DNA from: Paenibacillus sp. PL91
GTDB lineage: Bacteria; Bacillota; Bacilli; Paenibacillales; Paenibacillaceae
Assembly (NCBI RefSeq): GCF_012935325.2
Contig: NZ_JABBYG020000002.1
Span: 434,001-498,000 of the forward strand
Direction: 5' to 3'
DNA: 64,000 nt
How positions within the stretch are numbered: position 1 is the stretch's first letter; each line of letters opens with the position of its first letter. Position numbers and translations under genes: made by a program. Positions 1 through 8,455 of the stretch are shown piece by piece. A model generated the notes under the pieces. That model did not search any database and was not told where the DNA came from. It saw nothing but the letters and a program-made list of their open reading frames with translations.

Positions 1-683
1 GTAGCTTCCATTCCTGCGAGCGTGAATGTTACAAAAAACGCCAGTACGTACAAATATTTAAGCGGTCCCGTAAAAGCCGCCAGGCGCGATACCCGCTTCT
101 CCGACTTGCTCCTCCGCTGCTCTGGCGCAAGCGATTCCTTCAGCTTTGCCGCGGCAAGCACGAAGGTAATAAGCGCCAAGGCCGATGCCGCATAAAAAGG
201 CGTTTCAAGCGTGACCACGCTGAGCAGACCGCCAACGCCCGGTCCAATCGTAAAGCCAAGGCCGATCGACATGCCGACGAGCCCCATTCCCTTTGTCCGT
301 TCCTCCGGCGGCGTTATGTCAGCAACATACGCCACGATAACGGAGGCGACTGCACCCGAGAACAAACCGCCGAGCACGCGAGATAGATACATGAGCGTCA
401 AATTGCCCGAGGACAGCCCAAACAGCAAAAAACTCGCTGCAAATCCAAGCACGCCGACTAAAATAATTGGTCGTCTGCCGATGCGGTCGGACAAGCTCCC
501 CCAGAACGGTGATAGAATGAACGAAACTGCGGAATAAATAGCCAGCATTCGTCCCGTATGTATTTCTGCTTTGCTTGGATCCGCTGCTTGGATAATTTCA
601 GGCATAACCGGAATGATAATGCCGAACCCTATAAATGTTGTCATTAGAATAGCCATTACAATAAGTATTCGTTTATCTTTCAT
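1..683 (-). CDS. MFS drug/metabolite transporter, N-terminal part (truncated by window edge)
   Basis: The frame is open from an ATG at 683 down to base 1, giving the first 227 residues of a longer membrane protein. Several hydrophobic segments are visible, starting at about residue 5. The motif GSLSDRIGRRP at about residues 62-72 is the classic MFS motif A in the loop between membrane helices 2 and 3. A later stretch, GMSIGLGFTIGPGVGG, resembles the motif C found in proton antiporters. Together these suggest a 12-helix drug:H+ antiporter of the tetracycline/multidrug type. The substrate cannot be read from the sequence, and the C-terminal half lies outside the window. Confidence 0.85.
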   Translation of the reverse strand, partial: MKDKRILIVMAILMTTFIGFGIIIPVMPEIIQAADPSKAEIHTGRMLAIYSAVSFILSPFWGSLSDRIGRRPIILVGVLGFAASFLLFGLSSGNLTLMYLSRVLGGLFSGAVASVIVAYVADITPPEERTKGMGLVGMSIGLGFTIGPGVGGLLSVVTLETPFYAASALALITFVLAAAKLKESLAPEQRRSKSEKRVSRLAAFTGPLKYLYVLAFFVTFTLAGMEA

Positions 684-788
684 GCTGCAACCCCTCCACC
701 AACCTATGTTACCATATCCTTTTAACCATCATGTATGAACAATTGAAGAACAAATAAGCTTTCTCACAAATTATTAAAAAAATGTAGC

Positions 789-816
789 TTGCATTCCCCC
801 CTGTATTTGCTATACT
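789..816 (+). promoter_or_regulatory. Sigma-A promoter of the decarboxylase gene
   Basis: TTGCAT and TATACT are separated by 16 bp, 35 bp upstream of the decarboxylase start. The fit to the sigma-A consensus is good; no operator is obvious. Confidence 0.55.
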
Positions 817-850
817 CAACTTTGTTTGTTACCTCTAATGAAAGGCAGGG

Positions 851-2329
851 ATGATAGCGATGGATCACGATAAAACCCCGCTCTTCACCGCGCTTCGCCG
901 ACATGCGGAGCAGGATCCCGTTCAGTTTCATATTCCCGGACACAAAAAAGGATTGGGCAGCGACTCGGAATTTCGCGAATTTATAGGCGATAACGCGTTG
1001 TCGATCGATTTAATCAATATAGCACCGCTTGATGACCTGCATCAGCCTACAGGCGTTATTGAAGAAGCGCAGAAGCTGGCTGCTGACGCCTTCGGATCGG
1101 ACTATACCTATTTCTCCGTACAAGGAACTAGCGGCGCGATTATGACCATGATCTTAACGGTATGCGCACCCGGTGACAAAATCATCGTTCCTCGCAATGT
1201 GCACAAATCCATTATGGCTGCCATTATTTTTGCGGGCGCTAGACCAGTATTCATCTCGCCTGCTCGTGACAACAATCTTGGTATCGACCATGGCATCACG
1301 ACTCGCTCCGTCCGCAAAGCACTGGAGCGTCATCCGGATGCCAAAGCCGTGCTCGTTATCAACCCGACCTACTTCGGCATATGCGCCAACCTCAAAGAGA
1401 TTGTCGATCTGGTTCATACCTACGACATACCTGTCCTTGTGGACGAGGCGCATGGCGTGCTCATTCATTTCCATGAGAAGCTGCCGATGTCGGCCATGCA
1501 GGCTGGTGCGGATATGGCTGCGACGAGCGTTCATAAGCTCGGAGGCTCCATGACGCAAAGCTCGGTGCTCAACGTCCGCAAGGGCAGAGTCAACCCGCAC
1601 CGCATTCAGACCGTCATTAGTATGCTGACGACAACGTCGACATCCTACATTTTGCTCGCATCGCTTGATACGTCGAGACGCAATCTTGCTTTGAACGGAC
1701 ATGCTATCGCTGAGCGCGCGATCGAGCTGGCCCAGTATGCCCGTAAGGAAATCAATGAGATTCCAGGCTTATATTGCTTCGGAGAAGAAATTCTCGGCGA
1801 TGAGGCTACCTATGATTACGATCCGACCAAAGTATCCATTCATGTCCGTCACCTTGGCATTACCGGTTACGAGACGGAAAATTGGCTTCGCGACAACTAT
1901 AATGTGGAAATCGAAATGAGCGACATGTATAACATTCTTTGCTTAGTTACGCCTGGAGATACCTCTGACTCCGTATCAAAATTATTAATTGCGCTGCGCG
2001 GCCTGTCAGAGCGGTTCCATGAAGGTGCTGAAGCGCGTGAATTAGTTGTCAAAATCCCGGATATCCCGCAGCTGTCCCTATCGCCGCGCGATGCTTTCTA
2101 CGGCCAGACGGAAGTGCTGCCGTTCAAGGAGTCCGCAGGCCGAATCATTGCGGAATTTATCTACGTATACCCGCCGGGCATCCCGATTTTGCTGCCGGGC
2201 GAGGTTATTACGCAAAAAAATATCGATTATATCGTTGATCATGTCCAAGTCGGCTTGCCGGTCAAAGGACCTGAGGATCGCAGCATCGAGTTCGTAAAAG
2301 TAATCGTTGAAGAAACGGCTATCTCATAA
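851..2329 (+). CDS. speA: PLP-dependent Orn/Lys/Arg decarboxylase, SpeA-like
   Basis: A 492-residue fold-III-type aminotransferase-like decarboxylase that would convert arginine (or lysine/ornithine) to the corresponding amine for polyamine synthesis. The N-terminal FHIPGHKKG motif and the PLP-binding lysine in SVHKLGG (about residue 227) are both present. Length and sequence are very close to Bacillus subtilis SpeA (about 490 residues). A second in-frame ATG at 860 (MDHDKTPL) is an equally credible start, because the AAGGCAGGG upstream could serve either. The gene is monocistronic, with its own promoter and a strong terminator. Substrate preference within the family is inferred from similarity to SpeA. 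Confidence 0.9.
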   Translation: MIAMDHDKTPLFTALRRHAEQDPVQFHIPGHKKGLGSDSEFREFIGDNALSIDLINIAPLDDLHQPTGVIEEAQKLAADAFGSDYTYFSVQGTSGAIMTMILTVCAPGDKIIVPRNVHKSIMAAIIFAGARPVFISPARDNNLGIDHGITTRSVRKALERHPDAKAVLVINPTYFGICANLKEIVDLVHTYDIPVLVDEAHGVLIHFHEKLPMSAMQAGADMAATSVHKLGGSMTQSSVLNVRKGRVNPHRIQTVISMLTTTSTSYILLASLDTSRRNLALNGHAIAERAIELAQYARKEINEIPGLYCFGEEILGDEATYDYDPTKVSIHVRHLGITGYETENWLRDNYNVEIEMSDMYNILCLVTPGDTSDSVSKLLIALRGLSERFHEGAEARELVVKIPDIPQLSLSPRDAFYGQTEVLPFKESAGRIIAEFIYVYPPGIPILLPGEVITQKNIDYIVDHVQVGLPVKGPEDRSIEFVKVIVEETAIS

Positions 2330-2342
2330 ATAAAGCTATTTA

Positions 2343-2390
2343 AACCGACCTCGTGAAGCATAGACAATGCTTACCCAGGTCGGTTTTTTT
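2343..2390 (+). terminator. Rho-independent terminator after speA
   Basis: ACCGACCT and AGGTCGGT form an 8-bp stem followed directly by seven T residues. Confidence 0.85.
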
Positions 2391-2467
2391 CGATGCGTCA
2401 ATTCCGGAATGCCACTTATTGTCAACCGATTTGCTGCATGCTATGATGTTGGCAGAGGTGAGATACG

Positions 2468-2884
2468 ATGAGTCAAAGCGCTTACATAAAATTTGTGCAA
2501 GGATCATCCGTGGAAAAGCTGACATTAGAGGAAGTGCAAAGCCAGCTTCTGCATTACCAAGAGCAAACCAAGCTAACCGGCTCACAATTAGATTGGGATT
2601 ACGCCGAAGCCGCATTCCCTTACACGATCGAATCAAAGCAGGATGACCGTTGGTTTTATTTGAAAGGTATTAATTCTCTTTATAAGCATATTATATTTGG
2701 CCCAAGTGAAACTACGAGTGTGTCAGGCAAAGTCGTACCCTGCGTGCAGGTCGTTCTTCCCGAAGAGGCTACTCACGGCGACAAGGCGAAAGCGAATGAG
2801 CTGTGCAAATATATGGCCAAGCAGCTGCAAGCAGAGCTGACTATGTTCAATGGCCGAACGATTTATTATAATCCACGCAAATAA
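2468..2884 (+). CDS. DUF1885-like conserved protein
   Basis: A soluble 138-residue protein with no signal peptide or membrane segment. The opening SAYIKFVQGSSVEKLTLEEV and the central LDWDYAEAAFPY match my recollection of the DUF1885 family of Bacilli, whose function is unknown. The ribosome binding site is GAGGTGAGATACG before the ATG. The gene stands alone between two terminators. The family assignment is from memory and moderately sure. Confidence 0.7.
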   Translation: MSQSAYIKFVQGSSVEKLTLEEVQSQLLHYQEQTKLTGSQLDWDYAEAAFPYTIESKQDDRWFYLKGINSLYKHIIFGPSETTSVSGKVVPCVQVVLPEEATHGDKAKANELCKYMAKQLQAELTMFNGRTIYYNPRK

Positions 2885-2894
2885 ACAGGCAAAT

Positions 2895-2936
2895 ACACAA
2901 AAAATCCGCAAGCGGCGCTCGCGGATTTTTTGTGTT
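2895..2936 (+). terminator. Bidirectional terminator between convergent genes
   Basis: ATCCGC and GCGGAT arms are flanked by an A-run on the left and a T-run on the right. It can therefore stop both the rightward DUF1885-like gene and the leftward DUF1292 gene. Confidence 0.8.
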
Positions 2937-2968
2937 TACTTGCTTGTTCGTAAGATGGCGACCCGGAA

Positions 2969-3277
2969 CTAATTCCCTTCGCTCTCCGTACGTGCAATTT
3001 CCTCGTAGATCGCTGTTACGCGATCCCACTCAGCATCATCTTCGATGCCAACAAGGAAGGACTCATCGTTTTCTTCTTCAATACGGAAAATGACGCCGTC
3101 TGCTTCTGGATCGTTACGATCCAGCAATACAGCGTACACATTGTTTTCGGATTCAAACGTATAAACCATGACCATCTCGCGCTCCTGGCCCTCGTCGTCA
3201 GTCACGATAAAGACATGCTCTTCATGCTCGTGATCTTGACCACAGCCGCAATCATCTCCATGCTGATGCTCGCTCAT
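2969..3277 (-). CDS. DUF1292 (YrzB-like) protein
   Basis: A 102-residue acidic protein. After a His/Cys-rich head (MSEHQHGDDCGCG) come the DUF1292 features: VFIVTDDEGQE, then VYTFESENNVYAVLL, then an acidic tail ending in a VTAIYEEI segment. YrzB-like proteins are widespread in Bacillota and their role is unknown. I start at the ATG at 3277, which has GGGG seven bases upstream, rather than at the ATG six codons earlier. The His/Cys-rich head could bind a metal, but that is only a guess. Confidence 0.85.
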   Translation of the reverse strand: MSEHQHGDDCGCGQDHEHEEHVFIVTDDEGQEREMVMVYTFESENNVYAVLLDRNDPEADGVIFRIEEENDESFLVGIEDDAEWDRVTAIYEEIARTESEGN

Positions 3278-3346
3278 GATATTACCCCATTTCAATAATG
3301 TTTACAGACTATCGTATAGTAACATGACACTCTATAAACGGTCAAA

Positions 3347-3384
3347 CGAAGACGCCCCCCATCGCTTGAGGAGCGCCTTCGCTT
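3347..3384 (-). terminator. Probable terminator between two leftward genes
   Basis: On the minus strand GAAGGCGC-TCC pairs with GGGGGCGTCTTC over about 12 bp. The following T content is low, so it is a weaker terminator than its neighbours. Confidence 0.5.
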
Positions 3385-3394
3385 GGCATATGCA

Positions 3395-3958
3395 TCATTG
3401 AGAAGAAATTAATTTTTCAGAAACAGGCGTCCATTCATCCGAGCCTTTCAGCTTAACGAAGAAACGAATCGGATATTTCCCGCTAGCTTCGAACTTATAA
3501 TCAATTTCATCGGTGGCATACCAGAAATTGTCCTTCGTCTTTGCGACGGGTTCCGTTTGAATCACTTTCTCTTTACCATATGGGTCAAAGATCGATACTT
3601 TCACAGAGACGATATCCGTCTTCAAATTATCGATCTGAGCAAACACTTTGAACTTCGCTTGATAGCCCTTTGATACGTTCCCGAATACCGCATTGTTTTG
3701 GAAAAGGAACATATGCACATTTGGCTTATACACGGTTGCTCGTTTGGTTTGATTATCCCATTCCACGATCGCTTGCATGGATGTGGCTAATTGACGAAGC
3801 GGCAAATAGGTTTTGCTGTCTGTGACTAAACCTCCGTCATCTTGCTCATTACCGTTAATGTAGACGCGTACCTTTTGTGTTGCAGAATCTGCGAACAGCA
3901 TGGTTCCGCCCCAAAGCGACAGCAACAGCAGCAGAATAGCAACTTTTCTGAGTTTCAT
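3395..3958 (-). CDS. Exported protein with copper amine oxidase-N-like domain
   Basis: 187 residues. Residues 1-23 form a signal peptide (KLRK then LLLLLSLWGG, ending LFADSA). Residues 28-75 read like the copper amine oxidase N-terminal / stalk domain common in Paenibacillus exported proteins: VRVYINGNE, then SKTYLPLRQLATSM, then VEWDNQTKRATVY. The remaining hundred residues look like a beta-rich immunoglobulin-like region (KFKVFAQIDN; PIRFFVKLKG). It probably acts at the cell surface or in the wall. No enzyme motif is seen. Confidence 0.75.
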   Translation of the reverse strand: MKLRKVAILLLLLSLWGGTMLFADSATQKVRVYINGNEQDDGGLVTDSKTYLPLRQLATSMQAIVEWDNQTKRATVYKPNVHMFLFQNNAVFGNVSKGYQAKFKVFAQIDNLKTDIVSVKVSIFDPYGKEKVIQTEPVAKTKDNFWYATDEIDYKFEASGKYPIRFFVKLKGSDEWTPVSEKLISSQ

Positions 3959-4128
3959 AGATGTAAGCCCTCCATCCGATAGCCTGGATGTATGGTTATA
4001 CTCGTCTGCACCCGCAAAGTTGCGCCTTGGACGAAACTTTTTTCACCCCTAAGCATAATTCGACCAGTACTGTCAAACGCTGTTGAATCATGCGCTTGCC
4101 TGGGAAATACCGAAATGAAATGACGCTA

Positions 4129-4332
4129 TTACCCAAACGTTCTTGTTAACACGCAAGGTACGCCCTTCCCTACTGTGCCTGGCTGTCTCATCCTCGCCAA
4201 ATAGTTCATTCCCCTTGCGCATGGCGTCTTGCACACCGCACAGGTATCCGATAACACCAGCTTGTAATTATATTGCTTACGGTCGCTTGCAGGCTGTTTC
4301 TTCTTCGCTACTTTACCTTTTCCTTTGCTCAT
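4129..4332 (-). CDS. Small Lys-rich protein with a Cys cluster
   Basis: 67 residues with a lysine-rich head (MSKGKGKVAKKK) and the cluster CAVCKTPC followed by a later Cys near the end. A GGAGG lies ten bases before the ATG, which supports translation. The Cys spacing could form a small zinc site. I do not recognise the family. Confidence 0.6.
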   Translation of the reverse strand: MSKGKGKVAKKKQPASDRKQYNYKLVLSDTCAVCKTPCARGMNYLARMRQPGTVGKGVPCVLTRTFG

Positions 4333-4462
4333 CCTTCGTTCGCCTCCACTATACGTTTCGCTTTAGCATTGTATGTAGGGAAGGGCGAATGTGCATCTGT
4401 AATTGTCAGGGATACACAATTTTTGGTACAGTAATATTGTGGAAAGTTGAGGAGGTTTGATC

Positions 4463-5191
4463 ATGAACATAAAGATGATTGGAACAGGAAGCGCTTTTGC
4501 GAAAAAATACGATAACAACAATGCAATTATTGAAGCAAACGGCTTTCGCTTGCTTGTTGATTGCGGAATTACTCTCCCTAAAGCGCTGCATCAGCAGGGA
4601 TATTCCTTCACTGAGCTTGATGCGGTATTGATTAGCCACATTCACGGTGATCATGTTGGCGGCTTGGAGGAGTACGCTTTTCAGATGATGTTCAAATATA
4701 ATCGCAAGCCGGTTCTTTTCATTGCCGAATCTCTCATTGAACCGCTATGGGAGAATACACTTCGCGGCGGGCTAACGCAGGAGCCGTTAGATAAGCTGGA
4801 GCACTTCTTTGAGGTCCGTCCACTCAAGCCGAATATAGAAATTGAGCTTCATCCCGGCTTAACGGTAAAGCTCCTACAAACGAAGCATATACCGAATAAG
4901 CCCAGCTACTCCTTTCTATTTAACAAAAGCTTCTTCTATTCAGCCGATATGCGATTCGATCCCTTTCTGCTTCAGCAATTAGTCGATGATGGCGTCACCA
5001 CGATTTATCATGATTGCCAGCTTGAAGCTCCAGGTGTCGTTCACGCCAGCTTAGAGGAGCTTCTAAGCCTTCCAGAGGAAATCCAAAGAAAAACATGGCT
5101 CATGCACTACGGAGACGCTATAGAGCAATTTGAAGGCAGAACCGGCCTCATGCGTATCGTCGAGCAGCATAGGCAATATACAGTTGAGTAG
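4463..5191 (+). CDS. MBL-fold metallohydrolase
   Basis: 242 residues with the metallo-beta-lactamase signature SHIHGDHVGG (about residues 55-64). Further metal-ligand positions are LLVDCG, KHIPNKPSYSF, YSADMRF and LMHYGD. Two metal ions, usually zinc, would be bound. The layout is closer to RNase Z/arylsulfatase-type hydrolases than to beta-lactamases; the substrate is unknown. The ATG at 4463 has GGAGG seven bases upstream and is preferred over the in-frame TTG at 4457. The gene is monocistronic. Confidence 0.85.
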   Translation: MNIKMIGTGSAFAKKYDNNNAIIEANGFRLLVDCGITLPKALHQQGYSFTELDAVLISHIHGDHVGGLEEYAFQMMFKYNRKPVLFIAESLIEPLWENTLRGGLTQEPLDKLEHFFEVRPLKPNIEIELHPGLTVKLLQTKHIPNKPSYSFLFNKSFFYSADMRFDPFLLQQLVDDGVTTIYHDCQLEAPGVVHASLEELLSLPEEIQRKTWLMHYGDAIEQFEGRTGLMRIVEQHRQYTVE

Positions 5192-5198
5192 AAATAAT

Positions 5199-5238
5199 AA
5201 AGGCGCCTGCATATTCATTATGCGGCGCCTTTCTTTAT
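5199..5238 (+). terminator. Terminator after the MBL hydrolase
   Basis: AAAGGCGCC pairs with GGCGCCTTT across a short loop, followed by CTTT. Confidence 0.8.
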
Positions 5239-5321
5239 AGAGTCTTAGTCATCGATGGACGATGGTGGCTAATTATTTATGCTGGCTTGGTGATACATTT
5301 AAGATCATTAACTATTTTGTT

Positions 5322-5573
5322 CTAAAAGGTTGGCAGCTGGTCTAAATTGTTCGTCGGATCGCCATCGGCATCACCACGGATATACGTATCGCCATCTCTG
5401 CCCTTGAAGGCGTTAACGCCCGAAATATGTCCGGCCTGGACTTCCTGAAGCGCCGTTGCATAATCAAGCACGCGACCGCTTGTTGTTTTGAACGCCGTAA
5501 GGTCACCGTCTCCGTTTTTTTGTACTGCGACAATCTGCTCTCTCGTGTCTTGTCCGCCAATCGAATCGCTCAT
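5322..5573 (-). CDS. DUF3892 protein
   Basis: 83 residues with the DUF3892 pattern: IVAVQKNGDGDLTAFKT, then SGRVLDYATALQEV, then GVNAFKGRDGDTYIRG and DADGDPTNNLD near the end. Function is unknown. It follows the biotin operon on the same strand at a distance of 88 bp, but is probably independent of it. Confidence 0.8.
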   Translation of the reverse strand: MSDSIGGQDTREQIVAVQKNGDGDLTAFKTTSGRVLDYATALQEVQAGHISGVNAFKGRDGDTYIRGDADGDPTNNLDQLPTF

Positions 5574-5661
5574 TTTTCGTTAGCTCCTCTCAGTGTAGAA
5601 GAATGTACAACAACTCTTATATTGCCTAAGAGGAAGAGTAATTATGCAGAGATGCCCAATT

Positions 5662-6504
5662 TTATGTTGCAGCATGTGCTTGGAATAAAAGAAGCTCGTA
5701 AGTGACAGAGATGCCTTCAGGAAGGCTGAACTTCTTTTCATACTCCATGTACATGTTAGTGAACAGGCTTCTTGTACTTAATCCTCGAAATTCGGCAGCT
5801 TCTGAAGCGCTGGCTCCTACGGCTTTTACAGCGTGCAGAAACTCTCTTACGGATGTGAACATTTCGATTTGAGTCGAGCTTTCAGCTTGAATGGCTGAGT
5901 AGCCTGCTTCAGCCAGCATATCCTTCCACTCAGAAACGGATTGAAAGGTAAGCCCGTGACGCTGAGGTACATTTCCGTTGGCATAATAAACGGCATTAAA
6001 TGCTTCATGCAGCTCGCGAAACGTATCCGGTCCGAACGTTGTAAACACCAGCATGCCTTCTGAACGAAGCAAGCCCTGTAGATTGCGCAGCGTCTCGCTA
6101 GGTTCGCCCAACCATTGAAAGCATGCGTTAGCTACGATTAAATCAAACGAGCCTGCTGGAGCCTCGGATGCCCAATCCTCGACATCGGCATGCAAAAAAC
6201 GAATATGTGATCGTCCAGAACCTAGATGGAGACGAAGCTCAGCAGCTTTTAACATCTCCGGTGCCATGTCTAGCGCGGTAATCATAGAGTTTGGCCATTC
6301 GTTAGCCAACATTTCTGTTAGCGTCCCGGTTCCGCAGCCTATCTCAAGTATTTGAAGCGCGGGGGGCTCTTCTGGGCGAGCTTGCTTTTTAAGCGTTTGA
6401 GAAAGCCGATCCGCCATATAGCGCTGCACGTTCGCATGCTTATCATACGTACCGGCTGCGCTGCGATTAAAATGACGTCTGATCCTTTGTTTTCTATTGC
6501 TCAT
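5662..6504 (-). CDS. bioC: Malonyl-ACP O-methyltransferase BioC
   Basis: A 280-residue class I SAM-dependent methyltransferase. The glycine-rich SAM motif is ILEIGCGTGTL (about residues 51-61). The conserved BioC N-terminus is present (IRRHFNRSAAGTYDKHA), as is NACFQWL in the core. It methylates the free carboxyl of malonyl-ACP, disguising it so that the fatty acid synthase can build pimeloyl-ACP methyl ester. It is the last gene of the biotin operon and overlaps the hydrolase gene by 11 bp. An AAGGAG sits eight bases before the ATG. Confidence 0.92.
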   Translation of the reverse strand: MSNRKQRIRRHFNRSAAGTYDKHANVQRYMADRLSQTLKKQARPEEPPALQILEIGCGTGTLTEMLANEWPNSMITALDMAPEMLKAAELRLHLGSGRSHIRFLHADVEDWASEAPAGSFDLIVANACFQWLGEPSETLRNLQGLLRSEGMLVFTTFGPDTFRELHEAFNAVYYANGNVPQRHGLTFQSVSEWKDMLAEAGYSAIQAESSTQIEMFTSVREFLHAVKAVGASASEAAEFRGLSTRSLFTNMYMEYEKKFSLPEGISVTYELLLFQAHAAT

Positions 6505-7267
6505 GCCACCATCTCCTTAACTCGCCGGCTATGCCCGCTTCCCTTCCTATAAACGGTGCATGGCCGCAGCCGGTTAACGTTAGCAGCTTTGCGCTAGGCA
6601 TTAGGGACATCAGCTCCTCGGCAGCGCCGTATGGACAAACCTTATCCTCGGTGCCGTGAATGATTAAAGCGGGGCATGCCATTTGCGATAGCAGAGATAA
6701 GCACTCCTCATTACGCAAAAGCTGCAGACCAGCGATTAATGCCGAGGTTGACCAGCTTCCTAGAGACGGAAGACGGACAGGCAGGCCTGCTTCCCTTTCC
6801 GCATCCGTAAACATGATCTGCCGAAATTTTGCTTCTACTTCATTTCGGTCATTTTGAAGGTTTCTAATCATCTGCCTCATATAAGCGTCCGACCACCCGC
6901 GTGACTTCTCTTCCTTTGAACGGGTAAACCGGGCCGTTCCTCCGAGCAGCATAAGACCGTTTGCGTACCCTTTTGAAGCAAGTCTTAGTGCCAATAATGC
7001 CCCTAGCGACCAGCCTGCAATCAACAACGGGCTTTCGGAAGCTTTTGCAGCCGATTCGGCCAACTCCAGCATTTCTTCTGGCAAATCCGCCTTGCTATAA
7101 TCTACGGTGATATGATTAAATTCCGGTAAATAAGCATGAAACCGGTCGAAGACTGTATTCGGAACGCTCCATCCCGATAGCCATAAGATCGAGGTTTGCT
7201 TCATGGCGGTGCTGCTTCCGACGAATTGGTTAGTATCTTTCAACGAATGATCAACCATTGCTGTCAC
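6494..7267 (-). CDS. Alpha/beta hydrolase, presumed pimeloyl-ACP methyl ester esterase (BioH role)
   Basis: 257 residues with the nucleophile elbow GWSLGAL (GxSxG), an acid position in HGTEDKVCP and a C-terminal catalytic His in GCGHAPF. This is a complete Ser-Asp-His triad layout. Its place between bioF and bioC suggests that it removes the methyl group from pimeloyl-ACP methyl ester, the job of BioH in the BioC-BioH pathway. The GTG start overlaps the bioF stop in GTGA, implying translational coupling. An internal ATG at 7204 (MKQTSILW) is an alternative start. The function comes from context plus fold; Paenibacillus-type esterases of this kind differ in sequence from E. coli BioH. Confidence 0.8.
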   Translation of the reverse strand: MTAMVDHSLKDTNQFVGSSTAMKQTSILWLSGWSVPNTVFDRFHAYLPEFNHITVDYSKADLPEEMLELAESAAKASESPLLIAGWSLGALLALRLASKGYANGLMLLGGTARFTRSKEEKSRGWSDAYMRQMIRNLQNDRNEVEAKFRQIMFTDAEREAGLPVRLPSLGSWSTSALIAGLQLLRNEECLSLLSQMACPALIIHGTEDKVCPYGAAEELMSLMPSAKLLTLTGCGHAPFIGREAGIAGELRRWWHEQ

Positions 7268-8442
7268 GGACTCACCGCCCCCAGCTGCAATCCGATGCGA
7301 CGAATGCGCAGGGCGGCATCGACCAATTCATGCTCAGCATGCGCTGCCGATAAGGAGAAGCGAATACGCGCGGTTCCGCTAGGAACGGTTGGCGGGCGGA
7401 TCGCCACTGCGGCTATCCCTTCCCCTTCGAGCGCTTCGCTGAACCGAAGAGCTACCGCGTTATCGCCGACGATCAGCGGGATGATAGGCGTGTCCCCGGA
7501 GCCGACGTTAAACCCGGCAGCACTAAGCGAGGAGCGCAACTGCCTGCTTGCCAAAATAAGATGTTTACGCCGCCAGTGCTCGGTTTGCACCAAACCCAGT
7601 GCGGTTGAAATCCCTGCAGTGAGTGATGGGGGGAGCGCCGTTGAATAGATCAGCGCCCTTGCCTTGTTGATTAGCCAGCGGATTAACGTTCGATTGCCGC
7701 AAACATACGCGCCATATACGCCAAACGCTTTGCTGAATGTTCCCATATGTACATCCACCTCATTTTGCAGACCCAGCTCATGGCATAGCCCCTGGCCGCG
7801 TACCCCATAAATCCCCCCGCTATGCGCCTCGTCTACCATCAGCATCGCCCCGTGCTCTCTTTTGAGTAAAGCGAGCTCCTGCAAAGGTGCACGGTCGCCA
7901 TCCATAGAGAAAACGGCATCCGTAACAATCAGCTTACGACGCCTGTCACGATGCTTGTTCAGCAATGCCTTCAAATGCTCCATATCGTTATGGCGGTATC
8001 TAGCATGCTCCGCACGGCTCAGGACAATGCCGTCCACAATGCTCGCATGGTTGAACTGATCGCTGAAAACAACATCGCCTCGTCCTGCGAGTGCGCTTAT
8101 TACACTTGAATTAGCCATATAGCCATTTGCAAAAACAAGTGCAGCCTCACTATTTTGCCAAGCAGCCAGCTCTTCCTCAAGGTACCCATTCAGCGGTCGG
8201 TTGCCGGTTACCAGACGCGAAGCGCCAGAGCCTGCCCCGCCAATAAAAAGCTGCTCGCGAATCGCCTCAATAATAGCCGGATGCTGCGCAAGCCCCAGAT
8301 AATCATTGGCTGCCAAATTTAGCAGCACTCGTTCTCCGCGCCGCACATAACCAGGGCGATCCGGAACCGCGGCACTCTCGCGCAGTCTGCGCTCGAGCGA
8401 GGCATCAGTCAATTTCGCAAGCTCATCTTCCATCCACTTCAT
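7264..8442 (-). CDS. bioF: 8-amino-7-oxononanoate synthase BioF
   Basis: A PLP enzyme of the alpha-oxoamine synthase family that condenses pimeloyl-ACP with L-alanine. Visible landmarks are NDYLGLAQHP, the GSGASRLVTG loop, VDEAHSGG and the PLP lysine in GTFSKAFG. I start at ATG 8442 (MKWMEDEL), where AAGGCGG lies eight bases upstream. The longer reading frame to 8496 would run back into bioB. The enzyme is 392 residues long, typical of the family. Confidence 0.92.
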   Translation of the reverse strand: MKWMEDELAKLTDASLERRLRESAAVPDRPGYVRRGERVLLNLAANDYLGLAQHPAIIEAIREQLFIGGAGSGASRLVTGNRPLNGYLEEELAAWQNSEAALVFANGYMANSSVISALAGRGDVVFSDQFNHASIVDGIVLSRAEHARYRHNDMEHLKALLNKHRDRRRKLIVTDAVFSMDGDRAPLQELALLKREHGAMLMVDEAHSGGIYGVRGQGLCHELGLQNEVDVHMGTFSKAFGVYGAYVCGNRTLIRWLINKARALIYSTALPPSLTAGISTALGLVQTEHWRRKHLILASRQLRSSLSAAGFNVGSGDTPIIPLIVGDNAVALRFSEALEGEGIAAVAIRPPTVPSGTARIRFSLSAAHAEHELVDAALRIRRIGLQLGAVSP

Positions 8443-8455
8443 GTTCTGTACCGCC